Assembly: GCF_964204645.1 (NCBI RefSeq)
Contig: NC_134034.1
Coordinates: 9,047,414 to 9,111,413 of the forward strand
Length of the DNA stretch: 64,000 nt
Source: Tubulanus polymorphus
Lineage: Eukaryota > Nemertea > Palaeonemertea > Tubulaniformes > Tubulanidae
Direction of reading: 5' to 3'
The stretch's first letter is position 1, and the number at the start of each line of letters is the position of its first letter. This document shows, in pieces, positions 10,021-19,071 of this stretch. The notes beneath the pieces are model-generated. The model did not search any database, was not told where the DNA came from, and worked only from the letters and a program-made list of their open reading frames with translations. A program made the position numbers and the translations under genes.

Positions 10021-11265
10021 AGTGGGAGTTATATAAGTCCTTCTAAGATTTCTAGAATATCTAACGCTATTAAAGCAGAAAGATCACATCATATAATTAC
10101 TCATAACCCTTCAAATATTAATCCCGATGAAACTTTATACGTTAGAATTCCTAGATTAACACAAAATACTTTTTATGTTCCAAATAGTATTTATTTATCA
10201 GCCGATATAACAGTAGCCGGTAATAATAATAATTATGTTGTTGATAATGTTGGAAGATATTTGATTAAAAAGTTAACAATAAAGATTGGTCCAGAAACAG
10301 TTTTCTCATTAGATGATTATAATTTATTTATGCATTATAAAGATTTATGGTTAACTAAAGAAAATAGAAATAATATGATATTTCAGGGTATTCAATCAGA
10401 AAACCAAAATAAATTAAGATCAGAAGCTAATAGCGCAATATTAACAAATGATGTAGATAAATTGATAAAAAGTATATATGGAAGCAAATATAAAATTCCA
10501 TTAGACTTTGAATTGATAAATAATAATGCACCTTTATATAAATACGTAATTCAAGAAGATATTATATTTGAGATAACATTTGCTCCTGTAAATGAAATTG
10601 TATTATCTAGCGTTAATAAAGATATGAGTTATAAATTATCGAATATATGTTTAGAATATGACACAGTAACTGATGAAAATATTTCAAGTATAATTCAAAC
10701 TCAATACAATCAAGGGTTTTCATTATTATATGATTATATTGATAAATTTAAAACTGTAACTATTAATGCAAATGATGAAATAATTAATGAGAATATTAAC
10801 TTTCCTAGAAGATCTATTAAAGGTATATTAATATTTTTTACTATTGGAACGTATACTAATGGCGCAATAAATGTTGACAATTATTATAATCCTGAAATAA
10901 CAAAAGTAGAAATAACTATCGAAGGTATAGCAAATAAAATATTTTGTCAAGGAATGAGAATGATTGATCAATGGGTAGAAATTAAAAAACATTTTATGAA
11001 TGAAAAAATAAAATCATTTGAAAATTGTAACATTAATCAAATTGATTATTATACCGGTAATAAATATGCATTATGGTTAGATTTTAGAACAACTGAAGAT
11101 AACTTATTACATGGTTCTGGAAAAAAACTACAGAACACTAAAGATGGAATACAATTATTCATGACAAAGAAAAAGGGAATCAAAAATTTTAAAATGCACA
11201 TTTATATTATATCTGACGCGCAATTAAATATTGTAAATTCACAATTAGATAGTGTTATGTATTAG
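10018..11265 (+). CDS. Major capsid protein (double jelly-roll)
   Basis: The 415-residue intact protein forms, by family knowledge, the hexagonal capsomers of the virion. Diagnostic for Polinton major capsid proteins are an N-terminal strand region (SIYLSADITVAG), GRYLIKKLTIKIG, and DDYNLFMHYKDLWLT near residues 96-110 followed by ENRNN. The C-terminal half has strands such as FPRRSIKGILIFFTIG and a conserved IKSFENCNINQIDYYTG-type segment. The start lies at T8-GTTAAATAAATG. Length and lack of breaks suggest recent selection or recent insertion. Confidence 0.85.
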   Translation: MSGSYISPSKISRISNAIKAERSHHIITHNPSNINPDETLYVRIPRLTQNTFYVPNSIYLSADITVAGNNNNYVVDNVGRYLIKKLTIKIGPETVFSLDDYNLFMHYKDLWLTKENRNNMIFQGIQSENQNKLRSEANSAILTNDVDKLIKSIYGSKYKIPLDFELINNNAPLYKYVIQEDIIFEITFAPVNEIVLSSVNKDMSYKLSNICLEYDTVTDENISSIIQTQYNQGFSLLYDYIDKFKTVTINANDEIINENINFPRRSIKGILIFFTIGTYTNGAINVDNYYNPEITKVEITIEGIANKIFCQGMRMIDQWVEIKKHFMNEKIKSFENCNINQIDYYTGNKYALWLDFRTTEDNLLHGSGKKLQNTKDGIQLFMTKKKGIKNFKMHIYIISDAQLNIVNSQLDSVMY

Positions 11266-11297
11266 AATTTTAACTTTAATAAAAATGTATATAATAA

Positions 11298-12191
11298 ATG
11301 GAAGGTGGAATATATGAAATACAATCTCCAAGTGAAATGATATCAGATATATATTATATATTACCTTATGATGAATACAGTAAGTATTTTGGAGATTACT
11401 TTAATCAATTCAAATATAGAATAAGTAAAATAGAAGATAATATTGAACCTAAAATAGAAGATAATATTGAACCTAAAATAGAAGATAATATTGAACCTAA
11501 AATAGAAGATAATATTGAACCTAAAATAGAAGATAATATTGAATCTAAAATAGAAGATAATGTTATACCTTCTACATCGAATGATGATAAGATTGAAACA
11601 AAAATAGAATATAATATTGAACCTAAAATAGAAAAATCAAATGTTCAACCAAAAGATAACATCAGATGTATGTATTGTGAAGAAGATTTTGATAATTATA
11701 ATGATTATTTATTACACATCAAAAAAGATGAACATATTTTACAATTAGTAAAAACATATGCCAATATATATAAAGATAAATGCAAAGAGGATCAGAATTA
11801 TTGTGCCTTCTGTAATGAATGTATAACAAAGGCTAATTGGGCAAAACATTATAAATTAAAAACAAAAGGTGGAAATGATTCAGCCCATGCAATACAAGTA
11901 TTTAAATCTTGGTGTGAAAAATGTAAAGAATATGTAATATATGATAAACAATTGAATCATAAATACTCAATTAAACATATTGGTACAGATAATGTAATAG
12001 AAAATCCAACAGTTATAAATCCAAAATTTAATAATAAGAATATATTAGATTATCGGTGGTATAGAAAAACATTTATAGATTATTTATTGAGTAATGATAT
12101 AGTAACCATATTGAAAAAGTTAGATAACTTTAAACCAAATGTTACTTATGCAATTAACTTATTTGAACTTAAATATGATGATTTTAAATAA
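11298..12191 (+). CDS. Repeat-bearing C2H2 zinc-finger protein
   Basis: The 297-residue protein starts at ATAATAAATGG. After about 45 residues it has some six tandem copies of an eight-residue unit, EDNIEPKI, encoded by near-identical 24-bp repeats at 11428-11565. Three finger-like modules follow: CMYCEEDF...H (about residue 125), CAFCNECI...H, and CEKC...H. It may bind nucleic acid. It is the last gene of the rightward block. The reading may continue in another frame (12178-12360), which would make this a frameshifted larger gene. Confidence 0.65.
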   Translation: MEGGIYEIQSPSEMISDIYYILPYDEYSKYFGDYFNQFKYRISKIEDNIEPKIEDNIEPKIEDNIEPKIEDNIEPKIEDNIESKIEDNVIPSTSNDDKIETKIEYNIEPKIEKSNVQPKDNIRCMYCEEDFDNYNDYLLHIKKDEHILQLVKTYANIYKDKCKEDQNYCAFCNECITKANWAKHYKLKTKGGNDSAHAIQVFKSWCEKCKEYVIYDKQLNHKYSIKHIGTDNVIENPTVINPKFNNKNILDYRWYRKTFIDYLLSNDIVTILKKLDNFKPNVTYAINLFELKYDDFK

Positions 12192-12360
12192 ACTTCCATC
12201 TAAAACTGAAATCGAAAATTATATTCCAAAAATATTTTCAAGAGAAACATTCAGGAAATATAAACTCGAGAATTATTTAGGAATTATACCAAAGAAAATG
12301 CAAAGGGATATATATTTAGAATACAATAAGCTTAAAGAAAAATATGAAAATGAAAATTAA
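12178..12360 (+). CDS. Short lysine-rich ORF, possible continuation of the zinc-finger gene
   Basis: The stretch from ATG 12178 to 12360 overlaps the end of the previous gene by 14 bases in another frame. It encodes about 60 charged residues with a SRETFRKYKLENYLGIIP segment. The composition matches the preceding protein, so a single-base frameshift is as likely as an independent gene. I recognise no family. Confidence 0.4.
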   Translation: MILNKLPSKTEIENYIPKIFSRETFRKYKLENYLGIIPKKMQRDIYLEYNKLKEKYENEN

Positions 12361-12364
12361 AAAG

Positions 12365-12744
12365 ATTATAGAATTCACTGTATATTGATGGATGAATGGA
12401 TGAGTTGGATGAGTTGGAAGAATTGGATGAGTGGAAGAGTGGATGAGTATAATAATATATATATTTTACTTTTTAACACATAAATTGGAAGAATAGTATG
12501 AGTATAAATATAATATTTATATTCTTTATTAAATTTAACACAATATATATATATATTATTAAAATAATATTCAAATATAGTATAAAATTGATAAAATAAC
12601 TTCAAATCAAACTCTTACTGTTTTAAAAATAAAAAACATATGTAAATTATATATTATTACACTCATCCATTCATCCACTCATCCAATTCATCCAATTCAT
12701 CCAATTCATCCACTCATCCATTAGTATACAGTGAATTCTATAAT
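12365..12744. repeat. Inverted-repeat spacer between the convergent gene blocks
   Basis: A perfect 20-bp inverted pair at 12365-12384 and 12725-12744 (ATTATAGAATTCACTGTATA) brackets the spacer. Inside each arm lies an array of short units such as GGATGAGTTGGAT on the left and ATCCAATTC on the right, again in inverse order. The centre is almost pure A and T. It separates the rightward and leftward gene blocks and could act as a bidirectional terminator or a replication structure, or be an inserted foldback element. Confidence 0.75.
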
Positions 12745-12760
12745 ATTTTGAATTAGGATT

Positions 12761-13375
12761 TTATTTTATAAATTTATATTCATATGGAAATTGTAATCTC
12801 ATAAGTAATTTGGAACCTTTATTATTCTTTAATTTATTCATATATTCATCATGTAATTCAGTAGGTATAATTTGATTTTCTTCCAATGATTGTTGCATAG
12901 ATTTTTTATCTTTGTTATAAAATAAAACTAGAAATCTTATATTCTCTCTAAAGTCTTTCACAATTGAATTATATTTCTGATTTAAAACCCATGTTGTTAT
13001 CCTAAAATGTCTACCAGAGAAAGCTAAATAACATAACTCACTTTCTCTAACTTTTGAATCATGTAAATTTGCGCAATCATCTATAATGAATAATGTATTT
13101 GATCCTTTATAAGTATCAATTGCTATTTTTATACAATTATCTAAATTATCTTTCACTGTTTTAGAATTTAATATAATAAACTTTTTATCTTTAAAAACTA
13201 TATCTCTATTATACGTTTCATTCATTTCATAAGTTGGGCAGAATAATATTATATTATCAAAATGATTCTTATAAATAGTTTCTAACAAATCTAATATGAA
13301 ATGTGTTTTACCACAGTTTGTTACTCCAGTAACTAACATATTATGTGGTTCAAATATAAACAAATCTTTATTCAT
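12761..13375 (-). CDS. FtsK/HerA-superfamily DNA packaging ATPase (A32-like)
   Basis: The 204-residue protein would power genome packaging into the capsid. Walker A is GVTNCGKT at residues 17-24 and Walker B is LFIIDDCA near 95-102. A downstream SGRHFRITTWVLNQ segment matches the sensor region of viral packaging ATPases. The frame is intact and of family length. Its start overlaps the end of the integrase gene by 8 bases, so the two are co-transcribed leftward. The start lies in AGAATAAATG. Confidence 0.88.
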   Translation of the reverse strand: MNKDLFIFEPHNMLVTGVTNCGKTHFILDLLETIYKNHFDNIILFCPTYEMNETYNRDIVFKDKKFIILNSKTVKDNLDNCIKIAIDTYKGSNTLFIIDDCANLHDSKVRESELCYLAFSGRHFRITTWVLNQKYNSIVKDFRENIRFLVLFYNKDKKSMQQSLEENQIIPTELHDEYMNKLKNNKGSKLLMRLQFPYEYKFIK

Positions 13376-14456
13376 TTATTCTTTTAATTTTACTAGATAA
13401 AATCCATTCATTAAATTTATCATCATATCCTTTATATTTCACCAAAGAATACTTTTTTCCTTTAAGAGTTTTTGTTTTCAATACCTTTTCTATTTTGTAT
13501 TCTATTTCATCTGGATTTGGTACAAGTGATAATTCTTGTTCATAGAAATAACCTAATATTTCTTCATCTTTTAGATCTTCTAATTTATAAACAAAAGGTT
13601 TAGTTAATATTATCTTTTTAATTTTAAATATTTCTTCAGTAAAATTAGGGGTATAACCTTTATAAAATGTTTTTCTATATTTAGAAATTCTAACATGTTG
13701 TCCTATTTTAAATTTAGGTTCTCCAAAATCATGTGTAACAAACGCACCATATAAATTATTCCAAACTATTTCTGAATTTTCTTCTTTTCTAGCTTGTATA
13801 GGTTTCATATTTATAGAACTATGTTTAGAATTATTATAACCTTTCACTAAATCATCTAACACATCGATATATTTATATGTTTCATTAGCGGTGAAATATT
13901 TCCACATTCTAGTTTTCAATGTTTTATTAAATCTTTCTATAACGGATGCTTTTTTATCTGAATGTGTTGAAAAATATTCTACATCGTTATCAGTTAATAG
14001 TTTTTTAAAATGTTTGTTATAAAATTCTTTACCTTCATCAAATTGTATTTTATCTGGAATAGCTTCTTTAAATATTAATTTGAAAGAATTTGTAACTTCT
14101 ATACCAGTTTTATTTTTAATCGGGATACTCCATGCGTATCTACTGAATATATCTATAACATTTAGTATCCAAAAATATCCTTTGTTGTATTCTTCTAAGT
14201 TTTTCATGTCAATTAAATCAGCTTGCCATTGTTGGTCAATATATGAAACCATTACTTTTCTTGTTAAATATTTTTTATCCATCTTTTTATGAATTTGATA
14301 TGTGGGTTGATTTTGTAACCATGATTTTAATTCACTATATTTTATTTTTTCTTTATCAGATTTAATTTTATCCCATAATTCCGAAACACTTGAATATGAT
14401 ACTTCACTTTCTGGGTTATAATATAACGCTCTTAAATATTGTTCTTTTTTCATCAT
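13368..14456 (-). CDS. Retroviral-type integrase with C-terminal chromodomain
   Basis: The 362-residue protein would insert the element and create the 6-bp duplication. The catalytic core shows the DDE triad: WQADLIDM near residue 78, IQFDEGKEF near 138, and VIERFNKTLK near 174. The C-terminal 45 residues (about 316-360) look like a chromodomain, with LVKYKGYDDKFNEWI; such a domain is known in Polinton integrases and may steer insertion to modified chromatin. The frame is intact. It begins 3 bases after the stop of the upstream membrane-protein gene and overlaps the ATPase gene downstream. Confidence 0.92.
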   Translation of the reverse strand: MMKKEQYLRALYYNPESEVSYSSVSELWDKIKSDKEKIKYSELKSWLQNQPTYQIHKKMDKKYLTRKVMVSYIDQQWQADLIDMKNLEEYNKGYFWILNVIDIFSRYAWSIPIKNKTGIEVTNSFKLIFKEAIPDKIQFDEGKEFYNKHFKKLLTDNDVEYFSTHSDKKASVIERFNKTLKTRMWKYFTANETYKYIDVLDDLVKGYNNSKHSSINMKPIQARKEENSEIVWNNLYGAFVTHDFGEPKFKIGQHVRISKYRKTFYKGYTPNFTEEIFKIKKIILTKPFVYKLEDLKDEEILGYFYEQELSLVPNPDEIEYKIEKVLKTKTLKGKKYSLVKYKGYDDKFNEWILSSKIKRINE

Positions 14457-14459
14457 ATT

Positions 14460-14873
14460 TTAATCCATTAATAATATTTTAGATTTATTTTCATTTGATT
14501 TATTTTCTGGTATAATAGGTTTATTGTCTGTACACGGATAACTAAGTTTCCGATCATCATTGGAATCATCTTTATCATCAGATGTGAATTTTGATTTATA
14601 TATTACACCAGATAATATAATAAATGTTACTAATCCAATTGTAATATATAATTTATAATTACTTCCAGCATTAGAAGAATTAGATGGATTATCATTTGAA
14701 TCAATACCACCGTGTGGGTGCTGTACGGCACCATCAGATAAAGTCTGTGATTCATTTATATCAGTGAATTTCTTTTTCTTAGCTTTTTTTAATTCTGAAG
14801 ATCTTTTACCTAATTCTCTTGCCCATTTAATTTGTTTCTCGGATCTAGGCTTCTTCTTAACGCTATCACTCAT
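14460..14873 (-). CDS. Basic single-pass membrane protein
   Basis: The 137-residue protein has a strongly basic N terminus (EKQIKWARELGKRSSELKKA, about 13-32), a polar serine/asparagine linker and one membrane segment (about 73-92). A charged tail follows. Proteins with a similar basic PKSPRQ-like head and a membrane segment recur in Polintons as I recall, but no function is known. It overlaps the next upstream gene by 8 bases and starts at AAATAAATG. Confidence 0.55.
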   Translation of the reverse strand: MSDSVKKKPRSEKQIKWARELGKRSSELKKAKKKKFTDINESQTLSDGAVQHPHGGIDSNDNPSNSSNAGSNYKLYITIGLVTFIILSGVIYKSKFTSDDKDDSNDDRKLSYPCTDNKPIIPENKSNENKSKILLMD

Positions 14874-15468
14874 TTATTTTAGTTAATTTTTGTTCTGATT
14901 CATTTTCTGTTTCGACGTTTGGTTGTAGTACATCTGTTTCGTTCTTACCTGATTTATATTCCATAGGTTTGATGTTCGAAAATGTTATGACACCAGTAGA
15001 AATCAATGTCATAACCGATCCTAATTGAAATGAAGCATAACCGACCCATTTTTGTAATTCAATCATAACTAAGTAGTCATTTTTCAAATCATTATATAAT
15101 TTATTTTCATCATCAATTGGTATTAACTGGTTACATAATTTTGAATAACATTTGACAATACCATCTGAAATAGAATCATTTATTCTAGCTAATCGAGCTT
15201 CTTCATAAATCTTAAAATATTTTATTGCTTTATCGGGTTTCATAGCATCTAATTCTTGAAAAGTTATTATTTTTCCCAAGAAATCCTTAGATTTCCCGCC
15301 AGCAATTAATAATTCAAGATGATGCTTACAATATAAATAGTATTCATAATCTATATTGCTATTAACTTGAGCACAATTAGTTACAACTGTATCTTTATTA
15401 TCACTTATACCCAAATCATCTAATGTCTTTTCAATATCAATACTATTCTTATTAGATTTCTTTGACAT
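14866..15468 (-). CDS. Unrecognised Polinton protein with a late membrane segment
   Basis: This 200-residue protein is mostly alpha-helical. A possible membrane stretch lies near residues 150-168 (ASFQLGSVMTLISTGVITF) and an acidic tail follows. It starts at AATATAAATG and heads the leftward block with the membrane protein, integrase and ATPase. No motif of the adenovirus-type cysteine protease (His-Trp, catalytic Cys) is visible, so I do not assign it as the protease. Confidence 0.5.
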   Translation of the reverse strand: MSKKSNKNSIDIEKTLDDLGISDNKDTVVTNCAQVNSNIDYEYYLYCKHHLELLIAGGKSKDFLGKIITFQELDAMKPDKAIKYFKIYEEARLARINDSISDGIVKCYSKLCNQLIPIDDENKLYNDLKNDYLVMIELQKWVGYASFQLGSVMTLISTGVITFSNIKPMEYKSGKNETDVLQPNVETENESEQKLTKINE

Positions 15469-16349
15469 TTATATTAGAGAAATTTAATAAGAATAGTATT
15501 ATAAGTATTCTTCAAATGATACTAGTATCTCTTTAGGTTAATACTAAATTGACTAGGTTAGTTAAAGTTAAAGAATTTCTATTCAAATCTATTCAAAATC
15601 TATTCAATCTAATGTCAATTAGAATTACCAAAAGAAAATATTAAAAATATAACAGAATTCACTAGCTAGTTGAAGTTATTGTTTTTTTATTATATTTTAT
15701 TTAAATTAGGATTTAGATTATCTCACTACTATTGTCTATCTATAGGAGCGGTAACTATAACTGTCCAGATAAGTCATTTCGGATCCTCGATAATAAATCC
15801 TCAAACTGAAAATAAATTCAAAGAAACGACTGGTGGAATTACTATTTCATAAACACATGTATTTATTATACACATTTTAGCGATCGATAATAGAACAATG
15901 GAGAACAATAGAAATGCGGTCCAATCGGACCGGTTATTGCGCAATACACAGTTAACAGTAAACAATACAATATTAAAACAGATATATACAATCGAGATCT
16001 AAGACCTTCAGTATTATAATTTATAATTTTGTCCAGAATTCTTTAATTACTGGATTGTTTCCAATCATTTCTTCAATTTCTGGTAAATGTCTTACTACTT
16101 CACTAAATGCTAATCCTAATATTTTGAATTTTTCATATTTTATTAATCTATGTATGTGAATGTTGATTTCTAACTACCAACGTGGCGCACGTTCGACCAA
16201 ACTAATTATTTCTGCACAGATGTTCTTTGTGATGAAGTTAATTAATTCTTTAGAATTGAAAACAAGATATATTTGGCAACATATGTTTTAGTAGTAAGCA
16301 AAAGCTATGTATTATATACATACAAAGCTCAAATAGAATTACCAGCTTT
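15469..16349. other. Mostly non-coding stretch with gene debris
   Basis: No convincing full gene lies here. A 60-codon plus-strand frame at 15670-15852 lacks an ATG and could be a fragment (ITVQISHFGSSIINPQ). A perfect small hairpin, CGGTCC-AATC-GGACCG, lies near 15918. On the minus strand, 16018-16170 encodes a tail-like peptide (LGLAFSEVVRHLPEIEEM) that resembles decayed sequence at 17577-17650, so it is probably a relic of a duplicated gene. Confidence 0.45.
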
Positions 16350-17015
16350 CTAACCACTGATCAAAACCTCAGAATGCGGTTGATTCTGTGAAATACTATT
16401 CCATAATTCAACAAATGTCTTTGCTTTATCCAGTTGATCTAAATATAATTTCATATCTAGTTTATTAGATTTAATTATGTTTTCCTTCTTTTCTAAAGGC
16501 CTTAAATTTTTCCAACTCCAAATAAGTTTTTTATTGTATTCATCATTCATGTTAAATTTAGATATTGGTAACACGTGATCAATATGGTAATAATCCCCAT
16601 AATTATCTATATTCATTTTATCATCGAATTGATATATTATCCATGATTTGAGAAATTCATCTGAACAACCCAATAGATTAGATAGTGTTTCTGAATATGT
16701 TTCTTTGTTGAATAATTGTGTTAATCTAGACCGTAAACATTGTTTCAATCTAAAATTAAGATCTGTTTGATATCTTTCTCTCATATATTCTGTCATATAA
16801 TCATTATAAGATTCTCTATTATCTTCTCGATATCGTTTGGTATATAGTTTAGTACAAGTTTTACAGTAATATTGAAAACCATCTTTGCTAATCTTACGCT
16901 TACTAAATTCTGTTAATGATTTATCTAATTCACATTTAGAACACTTCTTGTAATATATGTTTATGACGCCAGTGTTATTTGTAATATTGATAGTTTGTGG
17001 TTGTTCTGGTTCCAT
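16350..17015 (-). CDS. HNH endonuclease with zinc-ribbon N terminus
   Basis: The 221-residue protein opens with two CX2C pairs (CSKC near 22 and CKTC near 53). Its C-terminal half holds YYHIDHVLPISKF, then NLRPLEKKENI, the H...N...H-like pattern of HNH nucleases of the phage/large-virus type. Such enzymes nick or cut DNA; whether this one homes, processes ends or is a passenger is unknown. It starts at ATAATAAATGG like the core genes. A second N-terminal copy lies next to a different Polinton terminus at 40489-40622, so it belongs to this lineage and is not a chance insertion. Confidence 0.8.
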   Translation of the reverse strand: MEPEQPQTINITNNTGVINIYYKKCSKCELDKSLTEFSKRKISKDGFQYYCKTCTKLYTKRYREDNRESYNDYMTEYMRERYQTDLNFRLKQCLRSRLTQLFNKETYSETLSNLLGCSDEFLKSWIIYQFDDKMNIDNYGDYYHIDHVLPISKFNMNDEYNKKLIWSWKNLRPLEKKENIIKSNKLDMKLYLDQLDKAKTFVELWNSISQNQPHSEVLISG

Positions 17016-17152
17016 TTATTATACGTATTTTTTTACTAAATTGGTTAATAATTTATAATCCTCTTCCATTTCTTCGACCAACGTTATCCTTTTTCATTCC
17101 TCGCTGCTTTTGATAAGTTGTTTCGATTCCTTGATATCTAAATAATACCACT

Positions 17153-17432
17153 AAGCAAAAGCGCTCTTATAGGAGCGCTTTTGCTTAATGCGCATGCGTT
17201 AATCATAATTATATATTCATTCTGTGAAATAGAAACAACTGAACATAGAAAATTCAAACGCATGTGCACTAGGCAAAACCGCTCTTATAGGAGCGTTTTT
17301 GATCAATGCGCATGCGTTAATCATAATTATATTTACATAATGAATATATAATTATGTAAATAGAAACGACCGACATAAAATATCAAAACGTATTCGCATT
17401 AGGTAAAACCGCTCTTATAGGAGCGCTTTTGC
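17153..17432. repeat. Three iterated hairpins with palindromic TGCGCATGCG
   Basis: Three copies (at about 17153-17186, 17274-17301 and 17405-17432) of a hairpin with loop TTATAG and arms AAAAGCGCTC/GAGCGCTTTT stand 118-130 bp apart. Two copies have compensatory-looking arm changes. Each is followed by AATGCGCATGCG and an ATTCAT/AATTATAT block. They are GC islands in very AT-rich DNA near the right end of the element and could be origin, terminator or packaging sites. Confidence 0.8.
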
Positions 17433-17576
17433 TTAATGCGCATGCGCTAATCATAATTATATATTCATTCTGAATAGAAACGACCGAACATAGAAAATTC
17501 ACCAATCAGATTTACACAATACATTATACAAGTTGTTCAGTCATTTCTTCTAATACATCATTTGATTTCTATAAAT

Positions 17577-18507
17577 ACAATTTATAATTACAAACATTTT
17601 TTCAATTGCTGGTAAATATTTAACTACATCAACAAATGTTAAACTTAATCATTGGAGTCTCAATGTTTTTGAAATTCTTATATTTCTTCTTCGATCTTTT
17701 GGTGATTCTATTGGTTTGATATCCATTGCTGTTGATTCCTCAGGTAGAAAGAGTATCTTGAGTTTCACTTCTTGATGTATATGACTTTTTATTAATCTAA
17801 AAGATATTAGCGGTAACTCTAGCTATCTAAAAGATATACTAAATACACTTAAATATATCTAAAGGTTTCATATTTAATAGCCCCAATAACTACAAAAAAC
17901 AGTACTTACATTTAGATTTATAATTGTAAACTATAAACTCCTAATTTCGTTTCGAAAGATAGAATATCCTGAGCACAATATTACAGCGTATATCCATTTC
18001 CGGGGTGATTTCTAGAATGACACGTTGTTAATTATGCCACGTCATCTAGTTCCGGTTCTAGAATATTCTCTACACGTTTGTAATATTATGAGTCATAATG
18101 TCTCGTCGTCATAGTAACAACTGTAACGGCTGTGAATTTATAGATTTATTCCATAGCTCTATACATTGAATGTATATAGGTTAAAATAGAATCATGTTCT
18201 AGTATAAACATCTAGAACAAACGTGTTGAGACTTGTAAATTATGAGATTTGTGATTTGCTACGTTCGCCGTATACACAACGCGTTGAAGTTGAAAAAAAA
18301 TCAATAACAAAGGCATTTAGATCAATGAAATTAATTAACTCTTTACAATTGAAATATAAGCTGGTAACATATGTTTACTAGAGCTAATACAACCAACTAT
18401 ATAGCTGAGTATTATCGGGTGTTTATAACGATTCAACATATTTTTCACTATATGTTGAGTTCCTTAATTCGATAAATGTCTTTGCTTTAACCAACTGGAC
18501 TAAAAAC
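17577..18507 (-). pseudogene. Decayed duplicate of the 16018-16450 region
   Basis: Minus-strand reading at 17577-17650 resembles the peptide relic at 16018-16170. The stretch 18330-18505 resembles 16240-16450, including the AATTCAACAAATGTCTTTGC-like end of the HNH gene. No open frame remains. I read this as an old tandem duplication of the HNH region that has lost its coding capacity. A CG-rich stretch around 17990-18130 has no recognisable content. Confidence 0.5.
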
Positions 18508-18885
18508 AAATGTGTTCTAGTTTTATTGTGTCTTGCTTTTTGGGATTTATCTATATCGATATTACATGTTGGGCAGTAGTACTTATTTGCTTCCATTTTA
18601 ATACTATATTTTTTATTAAAATTGATTTTAGAAGTTCAATGATTTAAATGTTATTCATATATATATGAATATTTTAAGAGTAATAGGGGTAATGGGCTTT
18701 CATATCAAAGGTCGAAAGGTTGAGGTTGATAAATTTTCCAAATGTTAAAATAATAATAATTTCTACTTGAATTAGGAGTGTACGCGACTAATTCAAGTAG
18801 AAATTGTTGTTATTTTAACATTTTGGAAAATTTCTCGGGCTCGACCTTTCGACCTTTGGTATGAAAGCCCATTACCCCTATTACT
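18508..18885 (-). repeat. Polinton right terminal inverted repeat (378 bp)
   Basis: This is the inverted match of 265-642. It carries a truncated second copy of the polymerase start on the minus strand, with ATG near 18597 and the first C2H2 finger still readable. The match stops just after the AACACATTT segment. Confidence 0.92.
18679..18885. repeat. Terminal palindrome of the right end (207 bp)
   Basis: This has the same length and arms as the left palindrome and lies in mirror orientation. Both ends show the same arm order, so no flip/flop difference is visible between them in this copy. Confidence 0.9.
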
Positions 18886-18891
18886 TGGGTC
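18886..18891. repeat. Target site duplication, right copy (TGGGTC)
   Basis: This is an exact match of the left copy at 259-264 and fixes the right end of the element at 18885. Confidence 0.92.
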
Positions 18892-19071
18892 TTCGGGTCC
18901 AATCGTCCTTAACATGAAGGCGATCATCAACAACTCGGAATCCTTTCGTTTCCATGGTAGCGCGTCCTCGTTCCAAGGTTGTTCCCGAAACAGGTCGAAC
19001 TGACTCGGACTCAGATATCCACTCAAAATAAGACATAAGACCGTTATTCGTGAAAAATTAACGATTGCCAT
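18892..19071 (-). pseudogene. Small host ORF interrupted by the Polinton
   Basis: A minus-strand frame from ATG 19071 runs into the element. It has a hydrophobic start (VNFSRITVLCLILSGYL) like a signal peptide and a WKRK dibasic site near residue 41. With one duplication copy removed, the frame would have reached a stop in the left flank at 229-231, about 71 codons in all. A secreted peptide precursor is possible, but I recognise no family and the ORF is short enough to be chance. Confidence 0.3.

Larger units (their letters stand above)
265..18885. mobile_element. Polinton/Maverick DNA transposon, complete from end to end
   Basis: The ends begin with AGTAATAGGGG and are inverted repeats of 378 bp. 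The element is flanked by a perfect 6-bp direct repeat, TGGGTC. An AG terminus, a 6-bp duplication, protein-primed DNA polymerase B, a retroviral-type integrase, an FtsK/A32-like ATPase and jelly-roll capsid proteins are the established marks of Polintons. Genes form a rightward block (554-12360) and a leftward block (12761-17015) that converge on an inverted-repeat spacer. The sequence is much richer in A and T than both flanks. Polymerase and two structural-type genes are interrupted, while major capsid, penton, ATPase and integrase are open. No adenovirus-type maturation protease was found as a separate gene. Confidence 0.95.

Noticed and set aside
14866-15468. Candidate adenovirus-type maturation protease of the Polinton
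   Set aside because: No His-Trp or catalytic Cys motif is visible in this or other small Polinton proteins.
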